Made by a program: the position numbers and the translations under genes | Notes under the pieces: model-generated | Databases searched by the model: none | Told to the model about the DNA's origin: nothing | Seen by the model: only the letters and a program-made list of their open reading frames with translations | Source: Coffea arabica | Taxonomy: Eukaryota > Streptophyta > Magnoliopsida > Gentianales > Rubiaceae | Length of the DNA stretch: 64,000 bases | Assembly: GCF_036785885.1 (NCBI RefSeq) | Contig: NC_092312.1 | Span: 21,098,001 to 21,162,000, forward strand | Reading direction: 5' to 3' | In this document: positions 37,677 through 49,311 of the stretch, piece by piece | Numbering within the stretch: the stretch's first letter is position 1 | How the letters are laid out: each line of letters opens with the position of its first letter

Positions 37677-38791
37677 GGGTTAATTTCAGAAACCTCCACT
37701 GAGGTTTCTAATAGTTTCATTTAGTACCTTTAAAGTTTTAAAAAATCAATTACACCTCCTATTTTTAATTTTTTGTAACATTCTCAACCCAATTCAAATT
37801 ATATCATTAAATACTCATTTTAGGGAAAAAATAATTTATTTCCAACTACCCCTTTCATTGCCTTAATTTTTTAATTGCCAGTACAATAATAATATGTTAA
37901 ATATAAGGACAAAAAGCATGAAGATGTTCCTTCTTTAAAGGAACAACATATAATAATTGCAACCATAAATAATAATATGCTTGTTAAAATACAAACAAAT
38001 AATAAATTTTTATTTAATATGCTTTCCAATTACAAAGTAATTTTTTTGTTCAAGATTTGTCTATTTGATATTCCAAGGTCACATATTAAGAAATAAACTA
38101 GATATTCTAAGGTCAATGTATACAAAAGTGTTGCTATTTAGGAGGCTAGTTATAATTTAAAAACTCTAGTATTTGTCAAACCTTTATTTATCCATATGTT
38201 TATCACATGTCCAATAAAAATCTTTATTTTTATGTTAAATGTTTTGATTGAATTTAATAAATTTTATGAACTATTTAGAATCTCTAATTTTTATTTATTT
38301 GAATCAATGGCTTGAAAATTTAGAAAAGGGAAAAAATTTTAAATTACATTTAGAACTTATTTGAGATGTTTAGAAGATGAAAAAAAGTTATTTTCCACAT
38401 CTTTATAATATTGCAAATAGTTTTTTTATACTTTGTTAATTATTTATGATTTGTCAATTTAAAATTTGTCTCCAAATTATAGATAAAATTTGTTAAAGCA
38501 TTTCTCAACTTTAAACTTATAAATTTTTTACTAAAAAACACATCCATCAAGTTTTCAAATATGAAAGGATTTTAAATTGATATGTCATTATAACTAGCGA
38601 ATCACAATAGAAGGGCAACTTTGAAACAAAATATCCTTCTTTTTTCTAAGCATGGTATTTTAATATATAATTTGAACTGGGTTGAGAATGTTACAAAAAT
38701 TTAAAAATAAGGGAGGAATTGATATTTTTAAAACTTTAGCGGCACTAAGTACAATTATAAAAAATTTCAGGGGAGTTTCTGAAATTATCCC
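37677..38791. mobile_element. Non-autonomous Mutator-like element, copy 2 (1115 bp)
   Basis: The left end GGGTTAATTTCAGAAACC and the right end TTTCTGAAATTATCCC are inverted. Inner arms also pair (GTAACATTCTCAACCCA at 37777 with TGGGTTGAGAATGTTAC near 38679), so the terminal repeats are more than 100 bp long. The exact 9-bp target duplication TTTTATATA is at 37668-37676 and 38792-38800. No transposase is present. The element ends just upstream of the leader of the membrane-protein gene at 40928. Confidence 0.88.
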
Positions 38792-39119
38792 TTTTATATA
38801 TTAAAAAAACTAATTTTATTTTTCTGTAATTTCTGGGTATGGTTTATTCGCTGGCGACAGCCTGTCACCAACAAATTTCCCGCACACAGACACACACACA
38901 CTCACACTTCCTCTCTCTTCTGGTGTTGCTTTGCCTCAGTCCTCTCTTACCTTACATTCTCTTTCTTTTCCTTTTTTTTTTTTTTAACCTCCTTCCGCTA
39001 ACTTGCTTTCTCTCTCTAAATCTCTCTTAGGATTTTCTCGCTCTTAGGGTTTTGCAGATTTGCTCCGGCCATCCATCTTTACGACGTCGACACCTCACCG
39101 GATCGAAATTCCTCAGCTC
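38792..39119 (+). promoter_or_regulatory. Putative core promoter and leader exon of the multi-pass membrane protein gene
   Basis: TTTTATATATTAAA at 38792-38805 is TATA-like and overlaps the target duplication of the preceding transposon. About 30-60 bp further on begins a CA/CT-rich leader (38880-39030) ending in the donor CAGCTC|GTAAGC at 39119/39120. The assignment rests on position, composition and the donor. Confidence 0.4.
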
Positions 39120-40887
39120 GTAAGCTGTTCTGTGATCTCTTTTTCCTACCAACTTAACGTACTTTCTTTCGTTAATGTCCATGTTATCAAATTGCTGTTT
39201 TTAGCTTGGTTTTTTTGGTTTTGTTGTAGTTTTGCATTTGTTGTTATCATGCGCAAAACAGGAATTTTGACACACAGATATACATGTGCATGTGTGTGTG
39301 TGTATATATATATGCATATGTATGTATATGTATGTATGTGTGTATCTATGCTTTCTTTGTTTTGATGATTCTGGTGTTTGGTTTTGCTGTAAGTTCAGTT
39401 AGTTAATGTCGATAAACATAAACACACATCTTATGTGTGTGTGCGGGCGAGTGTTTGGGTGGGAGGGTGGATGTTTGTGCATTAGGTTTATTCACGTGTG
39501 CCTAATTCTGAAATTTTGTTGGGTTTAAGGCTTGTAATCTCTTGTTTAAATATGTTGTGCACTCATGTTTCTGGGTGAATTTAAAGGTCAATTTCTTTTT
39601 TGGATTCAATCATTTGAAGGAGTTTAGAGTGTAGATTGTTGCTATATGAGCCAGTTACCATGAAACAACAGCATCATTAGATTCTGTATCTACAGGTTTG
39701 TTTGGGAATGTATACACTTAGGTAAGTGACCTTAGAAGATTTAGAGTTAGGCGAGAGGAACAGAGTGGATCCTCATGCAGATACCTACTATCACTCTTCT
39801 AGTTGGCACCGTTTTTGTAAAGTAACGCTGTTATGTGTTGCCAATATGTCTGCTTAAGGAATCCAGCTGTTGTTTTCCTTATCGGCGCAATTTTGGCTGT
39901 TATGGTGCTGTTACTCTTTATGCAATTTGTTGAAGAATTGCACATCATGGTAGGTGCGTTCAAAAGAAAATAGTAGAGAGTGACCGTTATACATGGAGTG
40001 TGCAAACTTTTCTCATGCAGTTTTGCCTGTTATAGATTTGGATAATGGTATTTTGAGTCAATACACAGAACTTGTTATAAATCAATTCCGAGTATAGAAA
40101 TGCACGGGGTCCCATGTTGGTAGTTTAAAAGAGAAAAGTAGATTTGACTAAGAAACCTGAACTGGAAAGTTAGTTAATTTGCATTAACGTTTATGAAAAA
40201 TCTGCAATATCTTGTCGAGATTCGTGACTATTTTCATGGGGCCTGATTCAGTTCCCTTCTAATGGGAAAAATTGGATTATGTACCTGTTTTGTCGTGATC
40301 CGCTAAACTGCATGAGAGGTAAGTATTTTTCTCTATAGTAGCACAAATGACGTTGGCACTTTGCAAAAATATTAATTTTTTTTTGGCTTACTTGTTTCAC
40401 TTTGTTAATTGACTGCTCTGAGTGGTGGATTTCAAGCTCAGAAGCAAGCATGTCTGGCTTGTTAGGTGACAGTTTTGAGTTAGGTTGTATTTTTTAGGGC
40501 TGTTAGTTAAACAGACTTATAAGGATCTTCTCTATCTTTTGTTCAATTGCAGCGCTTAGCCTTCTCTTTAATTGCCCTTGTGATTTTCTGAACTTATTCA
40601 TGGTGCAGGTTGTTTGTTTGGATTCTGCATCTAGAATTTAACATTTGGGAAAAGTGGCTTCAAAAATATACTGCTGGTCTCTTTAGGGTGTTTTCTTTCG
40701 AGCAAAGTTAGCACTGCAATTTAGTAGGTTCTGTGGTGGAAGCTTCCAACAGATCCCCAGTGTGATTGCTCCTATATGGTTTTTTTGGAGTCTTCTGAAG
40801 TCTTCCAGCAATATTTCAGAAATAGCCTCATATGCTTCCAACCATTGAGGACAAACGGTCCTTTTTCTAGAGGATCTCCTGATCTCC
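39120..40887 (+). other. Probable leader intron(s) of the membrane protein gene
   Basis: T-rich, intron-like DNA from the donor at 39120 to candidate acceptors TTGCAG (ending about 40553) or GGTGCAG (ending 40608). It includes a TG/TA microsatellite at 39290-39345. No coding exon was recognised. The exact acceptor is not resolved. Confidence 0.4.
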
Positions 40888-40941
40888 ATGCTGGCAGAGA
40901 GCATGCGTGGAATCTGTGCTTTGGGTAATGCACGTAAATAG
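40888..40941 (+). CDS. uORF of 17 codons overlapping the main start
   Basis: ATG at 40888 opens MLAESMRGICALGNARK and stops with TAG at 40939-40941, which is 14 nt past the A of the main ATG (40928) in another frame. A ribosome that initiates here cannot simply reinitiate at the main start, so translation of the downstream protein would depend on leaky scanning or an alternative transcript start. This depends on the leader being transcribed as read. Confidence 0.4.
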   Translation: MLAESMRGICALGNARK

Positions 40942-42124
40942 AGTTGTTGCTGATGCACTTGGTGTGGTAACAATTTGCCTAGTTTCTGTTCTAGTTCTTC
41001 TTGGACTATTTTGCGTCCTGTATTCATTTTACTTCCGCAATCGCATCAAAGGTTTCACTCAACTTGGTTACTTTAGTGGCCCTTGGATTATCAGAATCTT
41101 GTTCATCTTTTTGGCAACCTGGTGGGGTCTTGGAGAAATATTTCGATTGAATTTACTGAGACGTGACGGTAGATTGTTAAATGCCCTTTCCGCGACATGG
41201 CAAGAATCATTGTGCAAGATCTACATCGTCTCAAACCTGGGGTTTGCAGAGCCTTGCGTGTTCCTCACCCTCGTATTCCTCCTCCGTGCATCCTTACAGA
41301 AGTCTGGAACATTGAGTCCGAAATGGAATGCAAGAACAGCTGGTTATGTACTTCTCTATTGCGTCCCAGTTTTTGTTCTTCAGCTTGTAGTTATTTTGAT
41401 TGGACCCAAGTTCAACAAGGAAAGTAATATGCACAGATTGCCGCCTTACTTCACCAAGGCTGCTGCTACATCAAAGACAAGGCGCAATGATGATGTCGCT
41501 CTCTGCACATACCCATTATTGAGTACGATCATCCTAGGTCTCTTTAATACAATTTTAAGTGCATATCTGTCCTTGCTTGGAAGGCGAATTCTACATTTGG
41601 TCATCAATAACGGATTGCAGAAGAGAGTATATGCATTAACCTGCTCTGTTGTTTGTCTTGTTCCTTTGAGGGTTCTCTTTCTCGGTTTATCTGTTCGGTT
41701 TAGGCCTGAACTCTTCCTGTTTGAAACTCTTGCATTTTTGGCTTTTCTTTCCCTTTGGTGTTGTGTTGGGGTGGGTATTTGCTTGCTTGTTTATTTTCCT
41801 GTTGCTGATTCTTTAGCCTTGAGGAATCTCCAGAAAGATATAGAGGCTAGAAGAAGAGTTAGTGATGAACATAACGACACCATGTCACTAATTGCTAACC
41901 AAAGCCCTGTAGATGAGAGCCTGGTAAGCAGTCCTGGAAGGAACTCAGTGGCTTCAACCAAGCGGGGATCAATTTCTTTCCGGACAATGGAGAAAGATGA
42001 AACGTCTGGAGCATTTGTGGAACTGAGCCTATTCTCTCCTAGTAGGCATTCAACCCCACCTGGCTCACCCAGACTTCTTGGCTGGCCCATGCTTCCTCCT
42101 GCGCAGGCTCTTGGTGGACCTTAA
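40928..42124 (+). CDS. Plant multi-pass membrane protein (about seven spans), 398 aa, coding region intronless
   Basis: I chose the ATG at 40928 (MHVNRVVADALG); the frame is open further left, but only a GTG lies there and there is a stop at 40880-40882. Hydrophobic spans are near residues 10-35, 53-75, 105-125, 142-162, 204-224, 237-257 and 267-292, with loops containing YFRNRIKGFTQLGYF and PKWNARTAG. After the last span comes a hydrophilic tail of about 100 residues, rich in Ser and with TPPGSPR, which looks cytosolic and phosphorylatable. It resembles an unnamed plant membrane-protein family that includes, to my recollection, At5g62960/At1g10660; I have no enzymatic motif to offer. It is not clearly a TOM1-type protein. 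The frame is intact throughout. Confidence 0.8.
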   Translation: MHVNRVVADALGVVTICLVSVLVLLGLFCVLYSFYFRNRIKGFTQLGYFSGPWIIRILFIFLATWWGLGEIFRLNLLRRDGRLLNALSATWQESLCKIYIVSNLGFAEPCVFLTLVFLLRASLQKSGTLSPKWNARTAGYVLLYCVPVFVLQLVVILIGPKFNKESNMHRLPPYFTKAAATSKTRRNDDVALCTYPLLSTIILGLFNTILSAYLSLLGRRILHLVINNGLQKRVYALTCSVVCLVPLRVLFLGLSVRFRPELFLFETLAFLAFLSLWCCVGVGICLLVYFPVADSLALRNLQKDIEARRRVSDEHNDTMSLIANQSPVDESLVSSPGRNSVASTKRGSISFRTMEKDETSGAFVELSLFSPSRHSTPPGSPRLLGWPMLPPAQALGGP

Positions 42125-43015
42125 AAGGAGCTAGTGAGGAAGCAAAAGTCATGGTGAAACACATTTTTGTGGTGAAGGAAACTGTTTGTATAGGATTTAG
42201 CTTTTTGTATTAATAAGGATTGTTATTTTTAATCGGCTTTTTGAGATATAGTGGTTTGCCTGTTACCCACCTAATTTTTTCTGGTGGAATTCTTGATCTG
42301 TATCTCTCTAGATACTCTCTATTTCTGTGACAATTGACCATTTTCTCAGTGCCTGGGGAATCCATGCTGCTTTTTACATTCGACCTGAGGAGCTGGTAGT
42401 TTAGGCTTGGTTTTTCATCCTCCAAAAACAAAAATCTCTTATTATTTGTCCAGTAAAATTGATGGGCACAATTTAGCATTTACGAGGAGCAACATGGTAT
42501 ATACATCGGGCTCGCTACCGTGTCCTATCATTTATGCCTTGGCAAGGAATTTTCTACCTGTTCTGTTGTTGACCCTCAGATGTTATCTTGGAAATGTTCT
42601 GCTTCGATGTGTTTTTGGTCGAGGACCGCTCAAGTGTATGCTCCTCAGAATGTCGATTGTAGAGCACATGGTGGACTAGAGAATAGAGGAGGAGGAGAAA
42701 GAAAACTGAGAGGAAAGGGATATTAATGTGGTGCTTCTGCTTCACAATTTTATGTATTTTGTGCTTGCTTGTAATAGGAAGCGAAAAATGAAGACAATGC
42801 ATTTTTTTATTCCACGCTTAAATTTCGAAGCTCTTGCCAAATGTGCAAGTATTAATTGACAACGAAAAAGTGAGTCCTATTGTACTGCTGAATTCGGCAA
42901 CATGGGAATCACTCGCCGATAGTCATGTGGACATTAACTGTTTCGAAATAGACATTTCGTCATCCATTTTATACTTTTAGATACCTATATCCTCTTCTTT
43001 GATCTTGGGGAGTAT
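42125..43015. other. 3' UTR and intergenic DNA
   Basis: About 42125-42240 or longer is the probable 3' UTR of the membrane protein gene. Short frames at 42407-42726 overlap in several frames and have no recognisable domain. Confidence 0.35.
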
Positions 43016-43027
43016 TCTCTTCGAAAC

Positions 43028-43252
43028 CACTGGGCCAATGGCTCAGTGGCCACTAGAGAGGAGCTTAAGTCTCTCCTTGGGTTGAACCTTCACTAACAGT
43101 GAAAAAAATTTAAGAATTGTGTCATAATACTCTCTTGGTTTAGTTGAATCTGTATACCCGTTAACCTTTACAACAGCCTCCTTAGGTTCCCCCTCCCCTT
43201 AGATTAGGATAGAGTAGGTTATACAAATGTATCGACAAAAAAAAAAGAATAG
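43028..43252 (+). mobile_element. tRNA-derived SINE, copy A (about 225 bp)
   Basis: A box-A-like ATGGCTCAGTGGCC is followed about 40 bp later by a box-B-like GGTTGAACCTTC, as in tRNA-type polymerase III promoters. The 3' end reads CAAATGTATCGAC followed by A10. Flanks TCTCTTCGAAAC (43016-43027) and TCTCTTCGACAC (43253-43264) are a 12-bp target duplication with one mismatch. A second copy lies at 53826-54125. Confidence 0.75.
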
Positions 43253-43715
43253 TCTCTTCGACACTAGTTGAACAAAAAATATCCCTTTTGGGTCCTTAAA
43301 AATCAGCCCATGAGATAATACATTGTGAAAACTTCAAGAATGGACAAATTATACAGGAGGAACCGCGTTCAATGAATGTTTAAGATTTTTCTTAAATGGA
43401 TGGATGTTTAAGATGTTGATGTTGAATGTTCAATGTTTTAAAGAAAAACCATTATTTAATTGATCGGTACAGTTGGAATAAATGCCTTAATGTGCAAGAC
43501 AAGTTTCATTGACTAAAACAAAAGGACGAAAGGTTGGTTTGGTTTTGGCATGCTAAAATCTTGGTACATATTGAAATAATCGAAAAATAGATGCAAAAGA
43601 ATATTCGAATTTCACCATCAAAGAACTGTATTGATAAATAGTTAACAAAAACTCTTTAAATAACTTATAATTTCATGAACATGTCTTGATTTGTGGGGCG
43701 ACTTATAGTCCTAAG

Positions 43716-44522
43716 TAGAGGTGTCAAAATGGGTGACTTGAGCGGGTTTGGGTTGGGTAAAATGGGTAATGGGTATAAGTGAGTCAACTCATTTATATCC
43801 ATTTAATTAGATGGGTATAAATGGGTAAGTCAAAAAATGAATTGGGTAACCCAATTACCCATTTATAACTCATTTATTTTAACTTTTTGCAAACTCATTT
43901 AAATTCATTTTTGCAAACTAAGTTATCAATTTATACCACTCTTTGTACCCATCATTAGTTTTAAATATTTACTTATAATGTTCAATAAACTTAATTACCA
44001 ATTTTTTTCATTTATACTCTATGTCACAAAATTACCTATTATTTAATAATTGAATAATACGAATATAAAAATTTGAATTAAGTACTATAAAATTTAATAT
44101 AAAACTGAATCCAAAAATTTTGAACCCCTAACATTTTTTCATATATAAATTTAAAATTTCATTTTATAAAGATAAGAAAATAGGCTAAAATTTATCATAA
44201 ATTGGTAATGCTAAAAAATGAGCAAATTAACAAACTAAGAAAAAATAAAATAATAAGTTAAACCAACAAATAATAATAATAATAATAATAATGTTAACAT
44301 CATGACAAAATGAAAAATTTGAAAAAAAAAAAGGTAGGGGAAAAGAAGAGACTTGGGGGGAAGAGAATTTTAAATGGGTTAATTGGGTTTGATGGGTTAC
44401 CCAATAATACCCATTTAGGTAACCCATTTATACCCATATACAAAAATTTAAGATATCCATACCCATCTATTCATGGACGGGTATGGGTAAATCTAGTTAA
44501 ATGGGTTGATTTGCCACCTCTA
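43716..44522. mobile_element. Non-autonomous hAT-like element (807 bp) with 8-bp target duplication
   Basis: The ends TAGAGGTGTCAAAATGGGT and TTTGCCACCTCTA are inverted. They are flanked by GTCCTAAG at 43708-43715 and 44523-44530. Subterminal DNA is packed with ATGGGTA/TACCCAT motifs on both sides, which can fold on each other. A (TAA)n run of about eight units is at 44270-44292. No transposase. It is related in ends and design to 33711-35026, but the subterminal repeat is ATGGGT rather than ATGGAT. Confidence 0.88.
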
Positions 44523-44614
44523 GTCCTAAGAGCCCGTACCCTAGTCCGTCGCAGTGATCAGAGTCAAACCTACAAACTTTTTCTACGGATAAAAAAGGCC
44601 TACTATAAATAGAA

Positions 44615-44784
44615 AAATAAGTTTAGATTGTAAGTAATTTGACATATTTTTACTGTAGCACTTTTTGTGATGTGATATATATGAGATAAAAAGGTAATTG
44701 AGAAGATAAAAAGGTGTATTGGAAATTATAACGATGATGTAAGCAAATATATTTGGGCAAATAACTTACAATCCAAACACACTC
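44615..44784. mobile_element. Tourist-type MITE, second clear copy (about 170 bp)
   Basis: GTTTAGATTGTAAGTAATTT at the left and AATAACTTACAATCCAAAC at the right are inverted. The interior (CTGTAGCACTTTTTGTGAT, then GAGATAAAAAGGTAATTG) is nearly the same as in 50162-50331 and in the split copy at 30044-31958. Confidence 0.8.
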
Positions 44785-45088
44785 AAAATGAAAGCACAGG
44801 TAAATAAAAAAACAAAATGGAAAGTCCTGCATCCTCCAACAAATCAGAGAATATCTTTCGAAATAAAGAAATATGTAATAACGAATCCACGCTTATACTA
44901 GAGTTTCTGTTGCACCACGTTTTTGTTTCGACCTCCGCAGACGGCGAGAAACCGAGTCACCCGCGCAATCTGTACCGCAAGTGAAAGGGTTAAAGTTGTC
45001 ATTTTAGTAGAATTAAGAGCTGTGACGGGTGAAGCCGCCTTAAAAGCACGCGCCCTTTTACCCGAAAAGAAATTGATTAATAATTGAA

Positions 45089-45210
45089 TATTTAAATACA
45101 GCCACCAGTACGTGACTTCTCTTTCTTTCCCTGAAAACCCTAGAAATTTCTCAAAACAGGCACTCTCGCTCAAAGCCGGAAAGAAACAAAAAAAAGCTAG
45201 AAAACCCTAA
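45089..45210 (+). promoter_or_regulatory. Core promoter and telo-boxes of cytochrome c gene
   Basis: TATTTAAATA at 45089-45098 is a TATA-like box 142-151 bp before the ATG. Two telo-box-type motifs, AAACCCTAG (45135-45143) and AAACCCTAA (45202-45210), lie between it and the start. Telo-boxes are common near the start of plant housekeeping and ribosomal genes. The transcription start is inferred at about 45120-45130. Confidence 0.5.
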
Positions 45211-45239
45211 GGTCTCGTTTTTTGGTTGCATTCGGGAAA

Positions 45240-47462
45240 ATGGCAACGTTCGAGCAAGCTCCTCCCGGTGATCCTAAAGGCGGAGAGAAGATCTTCAAGA
45301 CCAAGTGCGCTCAGTGCCACACCGTTGACAAAGGCGCCGGTCACAAACAAGGTTGATTTTCGACCACATTTTTATCTTTCTAATTCGTCCGATGTGGATT
45401 TGCTTCTGATTTTCTGCGTTTCTCTTACTTTTTTTTTTTTTTTTTGCTTTTTCTTCGCATTTATTATTTTCTCTATCTTGTCTGATCTGGATGAGCTGCG
45501 ATCTCATTTGTATGTGCTTGTATTTGGTTTTTCATCTTGTAAATCTCGAGGTCTTAATTGTACTTTTTGTAGTTTGAGATATAGATTCAAGTCTTGGATG
45601 CTTGGCGCTTATTCTTTTTTCATGTGTGAAGTTCGAGGTGGCTTCTATACCTTTACAGAGAAAGATAGTTATACGTTTTGTTGTTCTCAATTATTTTTGA
45701 TCCATAGGTAAATTTATCGTGTAAAATTTGATCTATTAGAGGAAAAAATTTTCATTGATGAGGTTTACATCATGTATGCTGTAGATAAGGTTTTACTTCT
45801 TGAATATTGAGGTGTGAAGGATACTTTGGATTGGGAAATAATGGGTGTGATTGTCTTACTTGTCTGTGGTTTACTGAGACAGATAGATATTCTTTTAAGA
45901 AGGATCTCAGGAATAGCTGCATATATTGGATGTGCGACCATAATTTCGAGGCTTTCTGTAAATCACAAACATACATTGAAATTCTGCATGTTTGTTAGGC
46001 ATTTTAACGCTTTGTTGTTGTTTGTCTGACAAACATGACTCATTTTAATGAGTTGCTGAAATTGGATTACAGCTTTCTCAAGTAATGAAGTTGCAATATG
46101 ATGCAAGACATTTATTCATTGTTTATATGATCAGTACTGTCTATGCAGTACCTTTTGATGTTATTTGTGCAATTTGCTCGTGACATAATATGTGTGTGCA
46201 GGGATTCACAGGTGAATTTGTATTTCAGAGCATCATCTATGGAAAGCTAGTAGGATATAGTTCTTAATTGTACTGGTTTTTGTCTAAATGATTAAAAGTT
46301 GAATCATCATTATGACATCAAGATTTGTTTGTTAAATCCCTGTTTTTACCTTCAAGGGCAATGTTGTAGTTGCTGCATCTTCATGGCTATGCCATCTCTG
46401 TGTTTGAGCTTAGGACATTCAGTGACTGTAGAAAAATTCAAATGAGATCCATTATTTCTATGATTTGCTTTCATGCTATTATATTTCTGTGAAACGTGCA
46501 ATCTTTGCTTGTGTTTCTTAAAGCATTTTGGCTGTTTCAGGACCCAATTTGAATGGCCTTTTTGGACGGCAGTCTGGCACAACTGCTGGTTATTCTTACT
46601 CTGCTGCTAACAAGAACATGGCTGTCATCTGGGGAGAGAATACGCTGTATGATTATTTGCTTAACCCTAAGAAGGTATGTGTTGGCTTTTCTTTTTTGTA
46701 GAGCTGATCTTGTATTATAGGTTTGATGTTATATCTGACATGAGTGATTGGGTAATTTTCCTCTAGTTGCCAATAATTTAATTCCTTGGCTAAATAGAAG
46801 TTAATATTGACCGCATTCCCCCTACCCTTGGCTTGTGGTGGCAGCTGGAGTTGCTGTTTTCCCTGTGTAAGGTGGGGAATTAGAGCTGTAGTCTCTAATT
46901 CTGACTAATTTCAATTTTTAGTAAAGTTTGAGCTTCGAATGTTTGATCTGTACTTGTGCAGATTTAGTACCTTGGGGTCACTTTTATGTATGTCGTTTGT
47001 AGCTTTAGTATGTTAGTAATTATTTTTAAGTACCATGATAAGGGACCAGTTAGTTTGGAGTTGAAACATAAATAAAACATAAATTACCGGGTGCAGAAAA
47101 GTATAAAAGACTAGGGGCCTAATATTTTAAATTTGAATAAAGTTGAATATTTAAAGGCACTAAAATATCTTCTTTTTTTTTCCTTAAGACTGGGGATGCT
47201 TACTTTTCCCCTGTTTTTTTTGTCTGGGTTAATGGTGTACCTTAGTGTCATGGCTTGGGTTGTAGCCAATGCTGAACTTTTCTTTTGCTTTTATCTGGTT
47301 TCTCTTTTGCCTCGTCTGGTTTGGAATTGTTGCAACTTCTGAATTGTGAGAATTTTGTTGGTGCAGTACATTCCTGGAACGAAGATGGTTTTTCCTGGAT
47401 TGAAGAAACCACAGGAGCGTGCAGATCTCATTGCCTATCTCAAGCATGCAACCAGCGCTTGA
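45240..47462 (+). CDS. CYTC: Cytochrome c (113 aa, three exons)
   Basis: The soluble haem protein of the mitochondrial intermembrane space that carries electrons from complex III to complex IV. Exons are 45240-45351, 46541-46674 and 47367-47462 (342 nt, phases 1 and 0 at the junctions). The haem site CAQCH is at 23-27 with His27 as one axial ligand, and Met89 in TKMVF is the other. [14 protein letters not shown], the YSYSAANKN block and the AYLKHATSA end are those of plant cytochrome c, as is the N-terminal extension [15 protein letters not shown]. Length is normal for plants. There is no presequence, as expected. Confidence 0.97.
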
Positions 47463-49311
47463 AGATTCATTTGAGCATCATACTGAACTAGTGATTTATA
47501 ATGATTTTGGTTATTAGTGCCAGTTTGAAATTCTTTGTCCTCGAAAACTTTTGGTACTTGCCATTAAATAAGCCCACGAAGTTCTTCACTGCTACTGTTT
47601 TATCTGGTTGATTCTGAGGCCAACAGTAAAGCATTTTTTGTTGCATTAGATGAGTGTCCGGGCATTTTTTGAACTCTCCTATGTACTGGGATATCTAGAG
47701 CTAAAGATAAACGGGCGTATATGAAGTTTATACGCTTGAGGCCATGTTCCCATATTTGCCCCTATGGTTGGTTGTTGTTTATCACTGAAAGTAATGATAC
47801 CGTGCCACGAGACTCTTAAGAAGCCGTCTGTTCTTCGTCGACATGAAATAGTAATGTTAATTACGGGGTGGAGCATTTGCGGCAGACCCTTTGTGGTGGG
47901 GTGTAAATAAATCAAATCAAAACACTAGTTCAATTATCTAAGCGAGTTTAAAATTTTGTTTAAATTTCATTTGTTTATTTAACGAATTGAATTTGCATGA
48001 GCTTTTATTGAGCTAAATTCGAGTTGCATTTGAGTAGTTTGAAATTTTAATATACAGAATTCAATTTTATATTTGAGCGAATGAAGTGAAGTTGTTTAAA
48101 TTTTGACTTGACTAGTTAGCAAATTAAGCAGTTTGAAATTTTAATATACAGAATTCAATTTTATATTTGAGCGAATGAAGTGAAGTTGTTTAAATTTTGA
48201 CTTGACTAGTTAGCAAGCAAATTAAGCTAAAATCGACTCTTATCAAGTTAAATTTGATTCAAATATCGAGTAAATTGATTCATCTTTTATTTTCTGATTT
48301 ATAATTTCTTGCTGTTTTGAATTGTATGTAATTTGTCCATCCCATATTTTTGGAATCATAATTTCTTGCCACTTCGGATTGTATGTAACCTGTTCATGCG
48401 TAATTGATTGCTAGAGGATTATGGTTCATAAAAATTATTTCTTTTGTGTTATTGTTATACTTTCCCTTTTGATTTGCCACAAAATTTATATCACTTTTCA
48501 AATGTAGCAAAATGATTTGTGTTGGTTTTCTTATTTTACCATCATGGGCAAGCCCAAACATATGGTTAAAACTCAACTTATGGGCCTTGAGAAATAGCCT
48601 TCTATCTAAGCAGTCTAATGCAGTTTTTCTGATTTGATTTTTCATGTTTATCTAAATCTCCATATTTGTCTGATGATATTCGAAACACTACTATAACACT
48701 TCTCCCTTCACTATTGATAAATAATCATGATTTTCAACTTCAAATATACCAACCGAAAAAAATTGGAAGGAGTGGTTACAGCCTTTTAACCACCATATGA
48801 AGGATAGTTGAATTTTCCAAGGGATTCGTCTAATTTTTTTTTTTTTTTTTGTTGAGGTTCTAATCTTTTATTGTGATCCTGGTTAGCTCTAGATGCATTT
48901 TAGTTGAATAATTCTATTTATCTTTTGTTCCTTTTATAAACTTTTATGATTTTTTTCTCTTTTCATATTCACAAATTGCTCATATAACTTTAGGGCATCG
49001 TAAATTTTTCAAAGTGCACACACATTGAATATGCTCCGATGATGATTCGTATATTTGTCCACTACATTGATGACAATTGACAGTGACTAGAATTTCAAAT
49101 TTGAAGACGTGGGAATGCGTTGAGAGGAGGAAACGTGTAGCGATCAATAATGTAGCGGACCTTGGAGGGAAAATTGTGTTATTGGATGAATTAAGCGCAG
49201 CAACGAAAGGGCTTCGAGAATAGTTGACGGCAGCAAAACATGTTCGGTGGTAGGGAGGATGCAACGTTGTAAATACAATGAAATCCGGGGACCGCATCGT
49301 AATATTAAAAA
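47463..49311. other. 3' UTR of cytochrome c and intergenic DNA
   Basis: The first 150-250 bases are the likely 3' UTR. Beyond lies AT-rich DNA with the 94-bp tandem duplication listed separately and a T15 run at 48836-48850. No further gene was seen; short minus-strand frames at 48980-49392 have no domain. Confidence 0.35.
48036..48223. repeat. Tandem duplication, 94-bp unit, two near-identical copies
   Basis: AGTTTGAAATTTTAATATAC begins copies at 48036 and 48130. They match over their full length except for an extra AGCA near the end of copy two. Non-coding and evidently recent. Confidence 0.9.

Noticed and set aside
40907-40927. Start of the membrane protein seven codons earlier
   Set aside because: The codon at 40907 is GTG, not ATG, and the frame is closed by TGA at 40880-40882; the first real ATG is at 40928.
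40683-41027. 114-codon minus-strand frame across the membrane protein start
   Set aside because: Antisense to the coding exon and leader; no splice or domain support.
44227-44427. 66-codon minus-strand frame inside the hAT-like element
   Set aside because: Made from the TAA microsatellite and subterminal repeats; not transposase.
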